Shown here one piece after another: positions 27,235 through 35,135 of a stretch of 64,000 nucleotides of DNA; position 1 is the first letter of the stretch, and the number at the start of each line of letters is the position of its first letter. The DNA comes from UBA4732 sp963823075 (GTDB taxonomy: Bacteria > Planctomycetota > Planctomycetia > Gemmatales > Gemmataceae): positions 186,001 to 250,000 of the forward strand of contig CAWGKE010000014.1 of the NCBI GenBank assembly GCA_963823075.1, read 5' to 3'. Below the pieces are notes generated by a model. That model saw only the letters and a list, made by a program, of their open reading frames with translations. It had not been told where the DNA came from and did not search any database. The position numbers were made by a program, and so were the translations under genes.

Positions 27235-27433
27235 GCTTTTGGAAGTGGCTGGTAGTTTATTCGCTCCCAAGTGTGCGGCGGGTCGGGTTGGTAGCTCTCG
27301 GTGCTGGTAGACATGGCGGCGACTCCTTCTTCAGTGGCTTTGGCCGTGGCCGATGTGACCACGGCCAGTTCCCACGCATCTTCCAGTCGCCGTCCGCCCG
27401 ACGCAAGGAAAATCCGACGTGTGAGCGCGTGCT

Positions 27434-27766
27434 GGGTGTGCAGCTGTTACTTGGGTCGGAAATATGCGTCGGCCCGTGGTAGGCTGAACGGCGGTCGGAA
27501 ATCCACCCCTCGTTTTCACCCCAGGAGTTTCGCCATGTCTGCACGAACGACTGCCGCCGCAACCACCGAGAGCCGCGAGGAACGCATCGAAGCCATCCTG
27601 AAGGAGCTGCGTCCGAAGATCGAGGCGACGGTTCGCCGCATGGTGGAGCGGGCCGTGGACGTGCCGGAGGCACAGGAGTTCGGCGCCATCGACTTCGAGT
27701 TCCGCGACGCGGGACAGGAGCTGGCCAACGAGGTCCGGCAGGCCGGCGTGGCGAGCCGGAAAAAAA
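27434..27766 (+). mobile_element. ISKra4-like element A, 5' half
   Basis: Begins with the terminal sequence GGGTGTGCAGCTGTTACTTG and ends in an A7 run (27760-27766) at the edge of IS copy 2. The bases before it, GCGCGTGCT (27425-27433), are the reverse complement of those before the other end at 18137-18145. Inverting the DNA between the IS copies puts both halves together. Confidence 0.85.
27535..27766 (+). pseudogene. ISKra4-family transposase, N-terminal part
   Basis: MSARTTAAATTESREERIEA behind CCAGGAG, then a charged helical stretch and FGAIDFEFRDAGQELANEVRQAGVASRKK, which is the usual N-terminal region of ISKra4 transposases just before the zinc ribbon. The frame is cut at the A7 run. 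The sequence at 19319 on the minus strand continues G-Y-V-G-C-S-V-T-C-E-Q-C, the expected next residues if the A-run has eight A. Confidence 0.85.
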
Positions 27767-29374
27767 CTAGGACGGCAAACATAGCTGGAGACATCGTTGC
27801 TCCAGTTCATTGAGATAGCGGTCGGGGTCGCGGCGGAAGCGCCCTTGCCGTCGTCGCGCCTCCCGTCGCCGCTCCAACTGGCCGCGCAGTCCCCGCCAGC
27901 GTTCCACGTAGCCCTCCGGAAGACGCAGGCCCTCGTCCGGTCGCAGCCGCGTCGCCAGACCCGACGCCACGCGCACCGAACCCAGCACCACCAGGCCCGG
28001 CGACGCCCGTCGGCGTCCACTCGCCCGACGCTCGTGATAACGATGACTTCCGAACAGGTGTTCCAGGTCGTTGTTGGTCCGCGGCACGTCGTCCGACCCG
28101 TAGCACCAGAATAGTCCCGGCCAATAGCTCCGCGTCACCCGGGCGAAGTGGGCGAGTTGAGCGCGCACCGAGGCGTCGGGGTCCGCGGCCGCCGCCCGGC
28201 GTATCCGCCTCACGAGTCGGCCCAACCGCCGCCGCACCTCCCGGGCCGACCGATTCGCCTCGTTCCCCAGCAGGTGGGCCACGCGACGCACCCAGCGGTA
28301 GGCCGCCCGCACCGGCGGCCACAACGCGGCCGTCTCCTCCAGCCCCCGCCCCAACAGCCGGTGCAGCCGGTCGAGGCCCCCCGGCAAGGCGCCGAGCCGA
28401 TCGGATAACCACTCCAAGCTCTCGGCGATGTGCGTCAGCCGCTCGTGCAGCTTGAGCCCCGAGGCCGAAAGCGGCGGCAGGCCGTCGTCCGTCAACGCCG
28501 AACGCACCGCCGCGCAGTAGCCCCGCACGATCTCCGCCTCCTCGTCGTCCTCGCCCTCCGCCGCCCGCTCGATCGGACGGACGCCCCGCACCCGCTTTTT
28601 CAGCTCCTTTTTCGCGTGGCGGTCCGCCTCGTGGATCGGCCGGGCCGCCTCCCGCAGGTAGTGGAACTGACACAGCTGGTGGGGCGCCTCGGGCAGGGCT
28701 TGCGCCACGGCCTTGCGGATCGACTCCTGGCCGTCGGAGATCACGCCGGTGATGGGAACGGGCAGGGCCTCGCGCACCTCGGTCAGCAAGGCCGCCAGAT
28801 CCTTGGCCGTGGCCGACAGCAGGCTTTTGGCCAGGAGGATCTCGCCGGACAGGCAGTCGCGCAGCACCCACAGCACCTCGTGGCCGACGTCGGGTTGCAA
28901 GCCGTCGATGGCCAACACCACCCGCTGCTGACCCTGCAACAAACGCCGCAGCCGTTGGGGATCGGCCGCCGCCAACGCTCGCAGTTCGTCGTATCGGTCC
29001 AGGAGGTTGAGGACGGAACGCTCGGCGACGGCCACGCCGCGTCGGGTGAGTTCCCGGTGGATCTCCGGAACGCTGCGGTGTTCGGCGTGGCGCAGCCGTC
29101 CGACCAGGGCGAGGACGTCCAGTCCGAACTCGTGGTGCGGCAGCGCGAAGTGCGGCTCCGCCTCGGGGCGATAGGGGCGGCGGTAGCGGCTGCAGGCCGG
29201 GTTGTGGCAGCGTCGCACCTGGACGGTCAGGCGGGTGACGGCGTCCAGGGTGCTGACAGTGCGGAAGTTAGCGTAGTCGGCGCAGAGGCGGCGTTGGCAG
29301 ACCGGGCAGTTCGTCAGGACGGGCGTGAGGGTCTGCGCGGGTGGGGCGTGGACGGGGTCGGGTACGCATGGCAA
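27767..29374 (-). CDS. DDE transposase of the 1,679-bp IS, copy 2
   Basis: 535 residues, intact, with the same zinc ribbon and Asp/Asp/Glu core regions as copy 1. Visible differences are small: EALPVPITGVISDG against EASPVPVTGVISDG, and HQLCQFHYL against HPLCQFHYL. As in copy 1 the stop codon is made by the terminal CTAG. Both copies look capable of making transposase. Confidence 0.9.
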   Translation of the reverse strand: MPCVPDPVHAPPAQTLTPVLTNCPVCQRRLCADYANFRTVSTLDAVTRLTVQVRRCHNPACSRYRRPYRPEAEPHFALPHHEFGLDVLALVGRLRHAEHRSVPEIHRELTRRGVAVAERSVLNLLDRYDELRALAAADPQRLRRLLQGQQRVVLAIDGLQPDVGHEVLWVLRDCLSGEILLAKSLLSATAKDLAALLTEVREALPVPITGVISDGQESIRKAVAQALPEAPHQLCQFHYLREAARPIHEADRHAKKELKKRVRGVRPIERAAEGEDDEEAEIVRGYCAAVRSALTDDGLPPLSASGLKLHERLTHIAESLEWLSDRLGALPGGLDRLHRLLGRGLEETAALWPPVRAAYRWVRRVAHLLGNEANRSAREVRRRLGRLVRRIRRAAAADPDASVRAQLAHFARVTRSYWPGLFWCYGSDDVPRTNNDLEHLFGSHRYHERRASGRRRASPGLVVLGSVRVASGLATRLRPDEGLRLPEGYVERWRGLRGQLERRREARRRQGRFRRDPDRYLNELEQRCLQLCLPS

Positions 29375-29445
29375 TCCGCCTCGGGGATGTTCCTACCTCC
29401 ATTATACGCACCTCGATGAATCCCCAGTGGAGTTTGCCGTCCTAG
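27767..29445 (-). mobile_element. 1,679-bp insertion sequence, copy 2 (A-run flanks)
   Basis: Same length and ends as copy 1, in inverted orientation, between A7 (27760-27766) and A9 (29446-29454). Only a few base differences from copy 1 are visible in the coding region, so the two could recombine. Confidence 0.92.
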
Positions 29446-30316
29446 AAAAAAAAAGTCGGACCGCTCGCCTGAGCGGCTGCGGCCGCTGCTCGAGCCGGAC
29501 CACCCGGCGTTGAGCGTGCGGCGGCAGTGCGAACTGCTGGGGCTGAGCCGGTCGAGCCTGTACTACGAGGCGGCGGCCGAGACGGCGGAGAACCTGCGGC
29601 TGATGCGGTTGATCGACGAGGAGTACACCGCCCACCCCTTCCTCGGCAGCCGGCGGCTGGCGAAGTGGCTGATCGGGCAAGGGGAGGCGGTCAACCGCAA
29701 GCGGGTACGGCGGCTGATGCGGGTCATGGGCCTGGAGGCGATCCACCCCAAGCCGAAGTTGAGTGCGCCGGGCCGGGGGCATCGGATTTACCCGTATTTG
29801 CTGCGGGACGTGCGCATCGAGCGGCCCGACCAGGTGTGGAGTACGGACATCACCTACGTGCCGCTGGCCCATGGGTTCATGTACCTGGCGGCGATCATCG
29901 ACTGGTTCAGCCGCTACGTCCTGGCCTGGCGGCTGTCCAACACGCTGGACGGCTCGTTCTGCCTGGAGATGCTGGAGGAGGCGTTGGGCCGGGGCCGGCC
30001 CGAGGTGTTCAACACCGACCAGGGGGTGCAGTTCACAGCTCAGGCGTGGACAGGTCGGCTGGAGTCGGCGGGTGCAGCGGTGAGCATGGACGGCAAGGGG
30101 CGCTGCCTGGACAACGTGTTCGTGGAGCGGCTGTGGCGGACGGTGAAGTACGAGGACATTTACCTGTGGCGGTACGAGGGCGTGCCGGAGTTGCGGCGAG
30201 GGCTGGGGCGTTACTTCCCGTACTACAACGAGGAGCGTCTGCACCAGTCCCTCGACTACCGGACGCCGGCGGCCGTGTACCGGGAGGGTCGGGCTGGGGG
30301 AAGGTCGGCGGGGTGA
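29446..30316 (+). pseudogene. IS3-family OrfB, cut at its A-run
   Basis: Starts in the A9 run (K-K-S-D-R-S-P-E-R-L) and includes the OrfB N-terminal motif LSVRRQCELLGLSRSSLYYE, then HPFLGSRRLAKWL and the DDE integrase core: DQVWSTDITYVPL (Asp), FNTDQGVQFTA (Asp) and DNVFVERLWRTVKYEDIYL (Glu), ending YNEERLHQSLDYRTPAAVY. The domain is complete but the OrfA part is missing, as it sits at 21262-21533. The reading LEWLKKK + SDRSPERL would be continuous after inversion. Confidence 0.92.
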
Positions 30317-30322
30317 AGGGGA

Positions 30323-30388
30323 GGCATTCTTTTTCGCACCGCCCTCCCTCAGCCCCGGTGAAGGGAGGGCGGTGCGAAAAAGAATGCC
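30323..30388. repeat. Long perfect hairpin downstream of OrfB
   Basis: Arms of 27 bases (left begins GGCATTCTTTTTCGCACCGC, right ends in its complement GCGGTGCGAAAAAGAATGCC) around a 12-nt loop. It lies seven bases after the OrfB stop, inside the IS3-like element, and may be a terminator or a nested mini-element. Confidence 0.75.
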
Positions 30389-30492
30389 CGGGGGCAGGGC
30401 CGAGAGGATAGTGACGTAGGAGAGCGGAGTTCTCCAGGACTGTAGCTAAGGAAGGCGCTTTTTTGGTCTAGACAATGGGGTCCACCTCAGCC

Positions 30493-31469
30493 TATTGGTC
30501 GATGCCGCCCGAAGTCTTTGCGGCGGGCGAACGGATTACACCGGGCGAACTGGCTTCGCTTGAAGGATACGTGGCACATGGGCAGACGAACCTTGAGTGG
30601 GGGCTGGCCACGCTAGAGCAAGAGGCGTGGCTGGCCGGCGATTACATCGGCAACGCCATCGAGGCCATGCTGTCCAGCATGGTAGTCGGAACATGGACCG
30701 CATTTGAGACCGTGGCGGGAGATTTATGGGTCGCCACCATGAACGCCCACCCGCGCGACCTGGATCGACTGAAAGGCGAAGAAAAGCGTATCAGCAAAGA
30801 GGCAAAAAAACTAGGACGGCAAACTCAACTTGAGACCCTCGGCGGACAAGCGATTTCTGGCGTTTTCCTGGGCCGCCCAGTTCAAGAACAGGCCGTTTTC
30901 GGGGCCTCTCAAGTTAAGTTTGCCATCCTAGAAAAAAACAGAGGGAGGCGAATGCCAAGGGCGGCGCTGCGCCGCCGGACAAGCCGAACAAAAGACAACA
31001 GGAGGGCGAGAAAGAGATAGAGATAAGAGCGATACATGATATCACGGCGGGTGGCTATGATCTAACCTGCCGAATGGGCGAATTGCTGACGGCCAAGGTG
31101 GAGTTCACATCACTTTGGGAAATCCGGCGGGCCTACAGCCTCGCCTTTTACCATAAGCTAGTCGGCAAGAAGGTCACAGACGCCGTAGATACTGCGCTGG
31201 CGGACAACGCCCTGGACGCACTCTCTCAGGTCCGAAACATCATAGTTCACAAAGCAGGCGTCGCCGACGCGGACTACGAAATGCATCGCACCACCCTGCC
31301 CACAATGCCGCAGGTTGCAGAAGGCCAGCCCGTGCGGCTGGACGGCGAGATAGTGAAGGGCCTCATGAATCCAGTAATCGCCTGTTGCGTCAAGCTCGTT
31401 ACGTCAATAGACGCATGGCTGGACGGAGAGTCGGTTCCGCCCGAACGCAACTTAAGCGCCGGAATCTAG
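30493..31469 (+). pseudogene. C-terminal part of the broken HEPN-like host gene, interrupted by a MITE
   Basis: The first segment (30493-30810) reads YWSMPPEVFAAGERITPGEL and on to KRISKEAKK. MITE copy 3 follows. After it the frame resumes QREANAKGGAAPPDKPNK and continues to the stop at 31469. Deleting the MITE and one A7 copy restores the frame exactly. The last part contains LDALSQVRNIIVHKAGVADADY; R-N-I-I-V-H is the R-x4-H motif of HEPN ribonuclease-like domains. Together with the piece at 22910-23188 the intact gene would encode about 376 residues. Function uncertain; many HEPN proteins act in RNA cleavage and defence. Confidence 0.75.
30811..30931. mobile_element. 121-bp MITE, copy 3, with A7 target duplication
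   Basis: Flanked by A7 on both sides (30804-30810 and 30932-30938). Same sequence and orientation as copy 2. It lies inside an otherwise open reading frame, giving a clear empty-site reconstruction and so the target-duplication length (7). Confidence 0.93.
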
Positions 31470-31538
31470 CCGGGCGCGGCGCCGGACCAGCGCTAACACC
31501 TTCTCGCCGAACTCATACACAAACCCGGTAGTTCTGTC

Positions 31539-31963
31539 TCATTTCGCCTGGCGTGACAGTCGCTTTTCCAGCAGCGTTTTGACCTTGCCGCGCATGGTCT
31601 GGAAGTAGCAGAGGCTGGCCCGGAGCGACTGCTTGAGGTCGGCCAAGGTGTCGAACAGCCGGTTGTGCGTCGCCCGTCGCCGCAGCTTCTTCCAGAAACG
31701 CTCGATCGGGTTCAACGGGGGGCTATAACTGGGCAGACGCTTGAACTTCAGATGCGGGTACTCCGCCAGCGCCTGGTCCACCGGCTTGCCCCGGCGCCAC
31801 GGCGCGTTGTCGATCCGCAGCACCACTTCCGGGTGCTTGTCCCGCGGGTACACCCGACCGACGTGGCGCAGGTGGTCCGCGAACGCCTCTTGCAGGCGCC
31901 GCGTCTTGCGGATGCGGATCACGTCAGGTCTGGTTCCTCCTTCGGGTCATTCGACCCAATTCA
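31539..31963 (-). pseudogene. IS630-family transposase, C-terminal fragment
   Basis: Contains the second half of the DDE domain: LRIDNAPWRRGKPVDQAL (Asp), LPSYSPPLNPIERFWKKLRRRATHN (Glu region) and a C-terminal helix. The first Asp and helix-turn-helix are absent; an in-frame stop lies just upstream, where the sequence joins the integrase fragment. It probably entered and cut off the integrase gene, or both are debris of one rearrangement. Confidence 0.85.
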
Positions 31964-32608
31964 TTCTACGCAATCAGACAAGCCTATCGGGTTTGTGTAC
32001 CAGGTCTGGAAGGAAGGCCGCTCGCTCTCCTTGGGGTAGTTCAGCTTGCCGAAAGTGCCCCGGAAGTTCTGCGCCACCACAAGCCGGGGCAGAGCGAAGT
32101 TATTCCAGACGTTGCGGAAGGTGCTGATCTCCTTCCGAATCGTTCTTGCCTTGATCTGACCTCTGAACCCCGGCTCTGTCGCTCGCTGCTTGATGTACCT
32201 TTGCAGATCGTCCGAGGTAAGGTCGGCCACTGGCGTTGTGCCCTTGAGAATGCGGAGCAGGTGATTGAAGTGCCCCTTCTCGGTCTTCAGGGACGACTCC
32301 TCCTTTGCCCCTGTCGGCAGGGAGGCCAGATAGTCGTCCCACAGTTCCTTGAGGGACGGGACGGGACGTTCGTGCGCAGTCGGCTTGCAGCCTTCCTTGC
32401 CGCCCGTCAGGACGTACAGCGGCACGTCGGCTCCGGGCGGTGGTGGTGGAATCAGGTTCACCTTGATACGATGCAGGTTGACCTCGACCTGCTTCCTCGT
32501 GTCCTCGGCATCCTCCCTGGAGGCGATGCCGAGCGAGCGGCGGTAGGGCCGACCGTCGAAGCGAAATCGGATGTAGAAGACGTTGTTGATGGATTGCAGG
32601 GTTGCCAT
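31961..32608 (-). pseudogene. Tyrosine recombinase/integrase, truncated before the catalytic domain
   Basis: 215 residues from MATLQSINNVFYIRFRFDGR, the arm-binding domain typical of phage and island integrases. The core-binding SAM-like domain follows (SLKTEKGHFNHLLRILKGTTPVADLTSDDLQRYIKQRA, RKEISTFRNVWNNFA). The frame ends at the IS630 fragment, so the R-H-R-Y catalytic domain is missing. It starts 170 bp from the tRNA-Leu fragment, which is the usual placement of an integrase beside its attachment site. Confidence 0.85.
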
Positions 32609-32729
32609 CGTCGTGACCTCCGAGAGCCAGGGTAGCGCCCGGTCGGTTGCCGACAAAGCTGATCCCTTCAACCTCCCTGCAAGACCACGAAGCGTGGCAA
32701 AAAAGTGGCAAAGCCACGCCAGGAAAAGC

Positions 32730-32762
32730 AAAAAGGACTCAGGGCGATTTGCCCTAAGTCCT
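32730..32762 (-). terminator. Rho-independent terminator after the tRNA-Leu fragment
   Basis: On the minus strand AAGGACTTAGGGC pairs with GCCCTGAGTCCTT around a 5-nt loop, followed by TTTGCTTTT. It lies 12 bases beyond the tRNA 3' end and is probably the original terminator of the tRNA gene. Confidence 0.8.
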
Positions 32763-32774
32763 TTCGCTTCAAGG

Positions 32775-32832
32775 TGCCGGAGACAGGACTTGAACCTGCA
32801 CGGCCATTACAGCCACCAGGCCCTCAACCTGG
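32775..32832 (-). other. 3' half of tRNA-Leu(GAG), probable attachment site
   Basis: On the minus strand: anticodon stem and loop CCAGG-TTGAGGG-CCTGG (anticodon GAG), a long variable arm with a GGC/GCC stem, a T arm GCAGG-TTCAAGT-CCTGT, and the acceptor strand CTCCGGCA. The 5' half is absent: sequence upstream has no GCCGGAG partner for the acceptor. Such 3' tRNA halves are the copies left by integration into a tRNA gene. The truncated integrase is next to it. Confidence 0.82.
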
Positions 32833-33159
32833 CTTGAGTGCCAACTCGTGAGGTTGCCGTGGTGTTGGGGTGATGCTGCAAGTTTTGAAAGAACAGTGGC
32901 TTACGACGTGTAAGCACTTCGGTGATATTGTACTCATGCAGTGGTCATATTGCCAGTGTCTTTACCAAATTTTTACCATTTTTCTTTGCCAATGGTAAAG
33001 GCAGGCGCGGTTCATCCGGGCATCTTGCCTGTCGTTCCTGCCTCAGCAGAAAAAATCCGCCAGGTGCGCACGTCCGTCCACTGGTCGCATATAATTAGAG
33101 AGGGGCGTTGCCTGCCCGCACAGGAAGCCGCAGGGGCGGCGACCCGGAGGGTCCAGGAC
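32833..33159 (+). promoter_or_regulatory. Upstream region of the membrane-protein/caspase operon
   Basis: No gene is seen in these 327 bp. There are two small palindromes, GCTTAC-GACGT-GTAAGC (32899-32915) and TTTACCATT-10 nt-AATGGTAAA (32972-32999), either of which may be an operator. A TATAAT at 33090-33095 could be the -10 box, though no good -35 is seen. GGAGG at 33146-33150 is the ribosome site. The region is richer in A+T than its neighbours. Confidence 0.45.
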
Positions 33160-33723
33160 GTGGACAAAGACGTTCAGATCGCGCTAATCAGCGCCGGCTC
33201 GGCGATCATCGGCGGCATCATCGGTGCCCTGGGTGCCTGGTGGGGTGCCAGCAGCACCAACAAGATTCAGAAACAGATCGCCGACAGCAACTCGAAGCTC
33301 CAGAGGGACATTGCCGACAGCAACCTAGCCTTTCAGAAAAAACTTGCCGAGGACACCGCCAACGCACAGCGCAGGGCGTTGATCGAGGCGATGGTCCTGA
33401 AGCTGAGCGAATTCGCGATCGCTTATCCGACCCTTGAAAAAGACGCCTACTGCGATGCCTACCCGAACTGTCCCGGGGACCCGAACGGGAAGGAGCGGTA
33501 CGAGAGCTACTGCGTTTACGTGTTCAACACCCTCGGAGCGGCATTCGATTTCTGCGGCGGTGACAAGAAAAAAATGAGCGAGTTCATCGGTGTCGAGGAA
33601 CTGGTCCGGCGGCACCACCGGTGCTGGCTGGCCGACCGTGACAACCTCGGCCACGATGAGCCGTTCCGGCAGTACATCCACGGGGTCATTGACGATCTGA
33701 AAAAGCGGGGGGAAATCAAGTGA
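33160..33723 (+). CDS. Single-pass membrane coiled-coil protein, partner of caspase-like protein
   Basis: 187 residues from GTG behind GGAGG. After a short N-terminus (VDKDVQ) comes one transmembrane helix with small-residue packing (ALISAGSAIIGGIIGALGAWWG). A coiled coil (SSTNKIQKQIADSNSKLQRDIADSNLAFQKKLAEDT) and a cytosolic helical domain follow (YCVYVFNTLGAAFDFCGGDKKKM). Its stop overlaps the start of the caspase gene (GTGA), so the two are translationally coupled. The helix is rich in Gly and Ala, as in proteins that oligomerise in membranes. Function inferred only from the pairing. Confidence 0.75.
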   Translation: MDKDVQIALISAGSAIIGGIIGALGAWWGASSTNKIQKQIADSNSKLQRDIADSNLAFQKKLAEDTANAQRRALIEAMVLKLSEFAIAYPTLEKDAYCDAYPNCPGDPNGKERYESYCVYVFNTLGAAFDFCGGDKKKMSEFIGVEELVRRHHRCWLADRDNLGHDEPFRQYIHGVIDDLKKRGEIK

Positions 33724-34445
33724 AACGGTATGCGTTGCTGATCGAGGCGTCCGAAGTTCCTGATGAGGACGTTCTGGCGGGTGCCAAGGCCGACGTGCAG
33801 GCCTACTGGGAGTGGCTGTATTCAAAGCCGGGCGGCGACTGGTTCGATAGCGAAATCAGGACTCTGCACACCCCGACCGTCAGCGAGGTGAAGAAGTCGC
33901 TCCAATCGGCAGGACAGGTCGATTATGCCTTCGTCGCGTTCTCCGGCCACGGATTCCACAGCAAGGAACTCGACCTGACCAAGCTCTGCCTCCGCGACGG
34001 GCGCATGACGGTTCGGGACATCATCCCGGATGCGGCCAGATGCACGGTGGTGGTGGACGCTTGCCGTAACGTGATGCCCGAGATTTTCGAGAAGTCCTTT
34101 GAACTCTCCCTAAACGAGGCTAAGAGGTACGCCAAATTCGCAGAAGCACGGAATTTCCGGCAAGAATTTGAGAACCAGGTGGCGCTAGCCGAGAAAGGCC
34201 CTGTCTTCCTTTACTCCTGCGACCTCGACGAGTCGGCAGGCGAATCTCGTCTTGGCGGCTACTTCAGCCGGTTTCTCGTGGACGCGGGAAACGCCTTCGG
34301 CGACCGGAACACGGACGGCAGCAAGTGGTTTTCCGTGAAGGGTGCCTTCAAGGATGCGGCTGAAGCTACAACGCTCAGGAACAGGCAGCAGCACCCGAAA
34401 TTCGAGCCTGGGCGGCGGTTGGTGCATTTCCCCTTCGGTGTTTAG
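33720..34445 (+). CDS. Caspase-like (peptidase C14) protein
   Basis: 241 residues. The caspase-fold dyad is visible: His77 in FVAFSGHGFH and Cys115 in TVVVDACRN, preceded by the expected hydrophobic strands, with MKRYALLIEASEV at the start. A third strand, GPVFLYSCDLDESAGE, fits the substrate-pocket region. There is no fused receptor or effector domain, so regulation probably comes from the coupled membrane protein. Bacterial caspase-like proteases act in several antiviral systems by cleaving activators or killing the cell; here the target is unknown. The start is GTG within the upstream stop. Confidence 0.85.
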   Translation: MKRYALLIEASEVPDEDVLAGAKADVQAYWEWLYSKPGGDWFDSEIRTLHTPTVSEVKKSLQSAGQVDYAFVAFSGHGFHSKELDLTKLCLRDGRMTVRDIIPDAARCTVVVDACRNVMPEIFEKSFELSLNEAKRYAKFAEARNFRQEFENQVALAEKGPVFLYSCDLDESAGESRLGGYFSRFLVDAGNAFGDRNTDGSKWFSVKGAFKDAAEATTLRNRQQHPKFEPGRRLVHFPFGV

Positions 34446-34567
34446 CGATTGACGCAGGGCAGGAACTGGCCCGCCTGCTGAATATCCTGCGTGCGGCCCG
34501 CCCGGATGCCAGCCGGCTCCCTGCATGACGCACCTGATGGCGGGCAGGGGCCTGACGCCCGAGTGAG

Positions 34568-34985
34568 CTACCACTTTCGCATATCGGCGAGCCTGTCCAC
34601 CAACCGCTTGAGGGCCGCGACGCCACCGCACTGCTGGGCCAGGTCGAGCGCCTTGTCGATCAGGTCCACCGGGTTGGCCGATGGTGACGCGGCCGCAGCT
34701 GGCCGGGGTGCTGCTGATGGGACTGTGCTTGCCTGGGCGCCAGCAGCCCGACGGCCGCCTCTCTTGCCACCGCCGTTCCCGGCAGGCTGACGGTGCGGAC
34801 GATTCGCCAGCCTTCTTCATCGCCTGCTTCTGCTGGGCGATGTCCTGGGGCGTCACCTTAATCTTGTCGTCCATGCGGTCATGCGAGTCGTTGATTAACT
34901 CCGCGATTTCCTTGTTGCCCTTGTTCGGATGGGCCTTGATCGCATCGCGGATGAGCAGCGACTTCGGGCCGAGCGGTTTCGCCAT
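34568..34985 (-). pseudogene. Hypothetical helix-turn-helix-like protein, one frameshift
   Basis: The first frame begins MAKPLGPKSLLIRDAIKAHPNKGNKEIAELIND, similar to a winged-helix-like opening, and is sound to about 34795. The second frame supplies GNGGGKRGGRRAAGAQAST, SANPVDLIDKALDLAQQC and ends GGVAALKRLVDRLADMRKW. One base near 34790 separates them. The restored protein has about 139 residues with a Gly/Ala-rich linker between two helical ends. No function is recognised. It follows the caspase gene on the other strand and may be unrelated. Confidence 0.6.
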
Positions 34986-35135
34986 CGTCTGGTCCCTCCC
35001 TTTACGCGGAAGCTTACCCGCTCTTTGTCGGGTGGGAAAGTACGAGGAATGGAGAAAGCGTTCCGGTGGGCAGACAGCGTACCGATCTTGCGGGGAAGGC
35101 GGATGGGAGGGCCTTGGGCAACAGGGAGGGGACGG

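Larger units (their letters stand above)
29446..30488 (+). mobile_element. IS3-like element, OrfB-side half
   Basis: The outer end is near 30488, with GGGGTCCACC matching the complement of the OrfA-side end (GGTGGTCCAGTTTTCGGGGTCCA region at 22882-22904, written here in pieces). AGCC is found just outside both ends (22910-22913 as complement, 30489-30492), a 3-4 bp target duplication normal for IS3. Confidence 0.7.

Noticed and set aside
19455..29445. Composite transposon formed by the two IS copies
   Set aside because: The split genes at both edges show that the copies arose by separate insertions followed by inversion, not by joint transposition of the segment.
32775..32876. Complete tRNA-Leu gene
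   Set aside because: The acceptor 5' strand and D arm cannot be formed from the sequence beyond 32832; only the 3' half is present.
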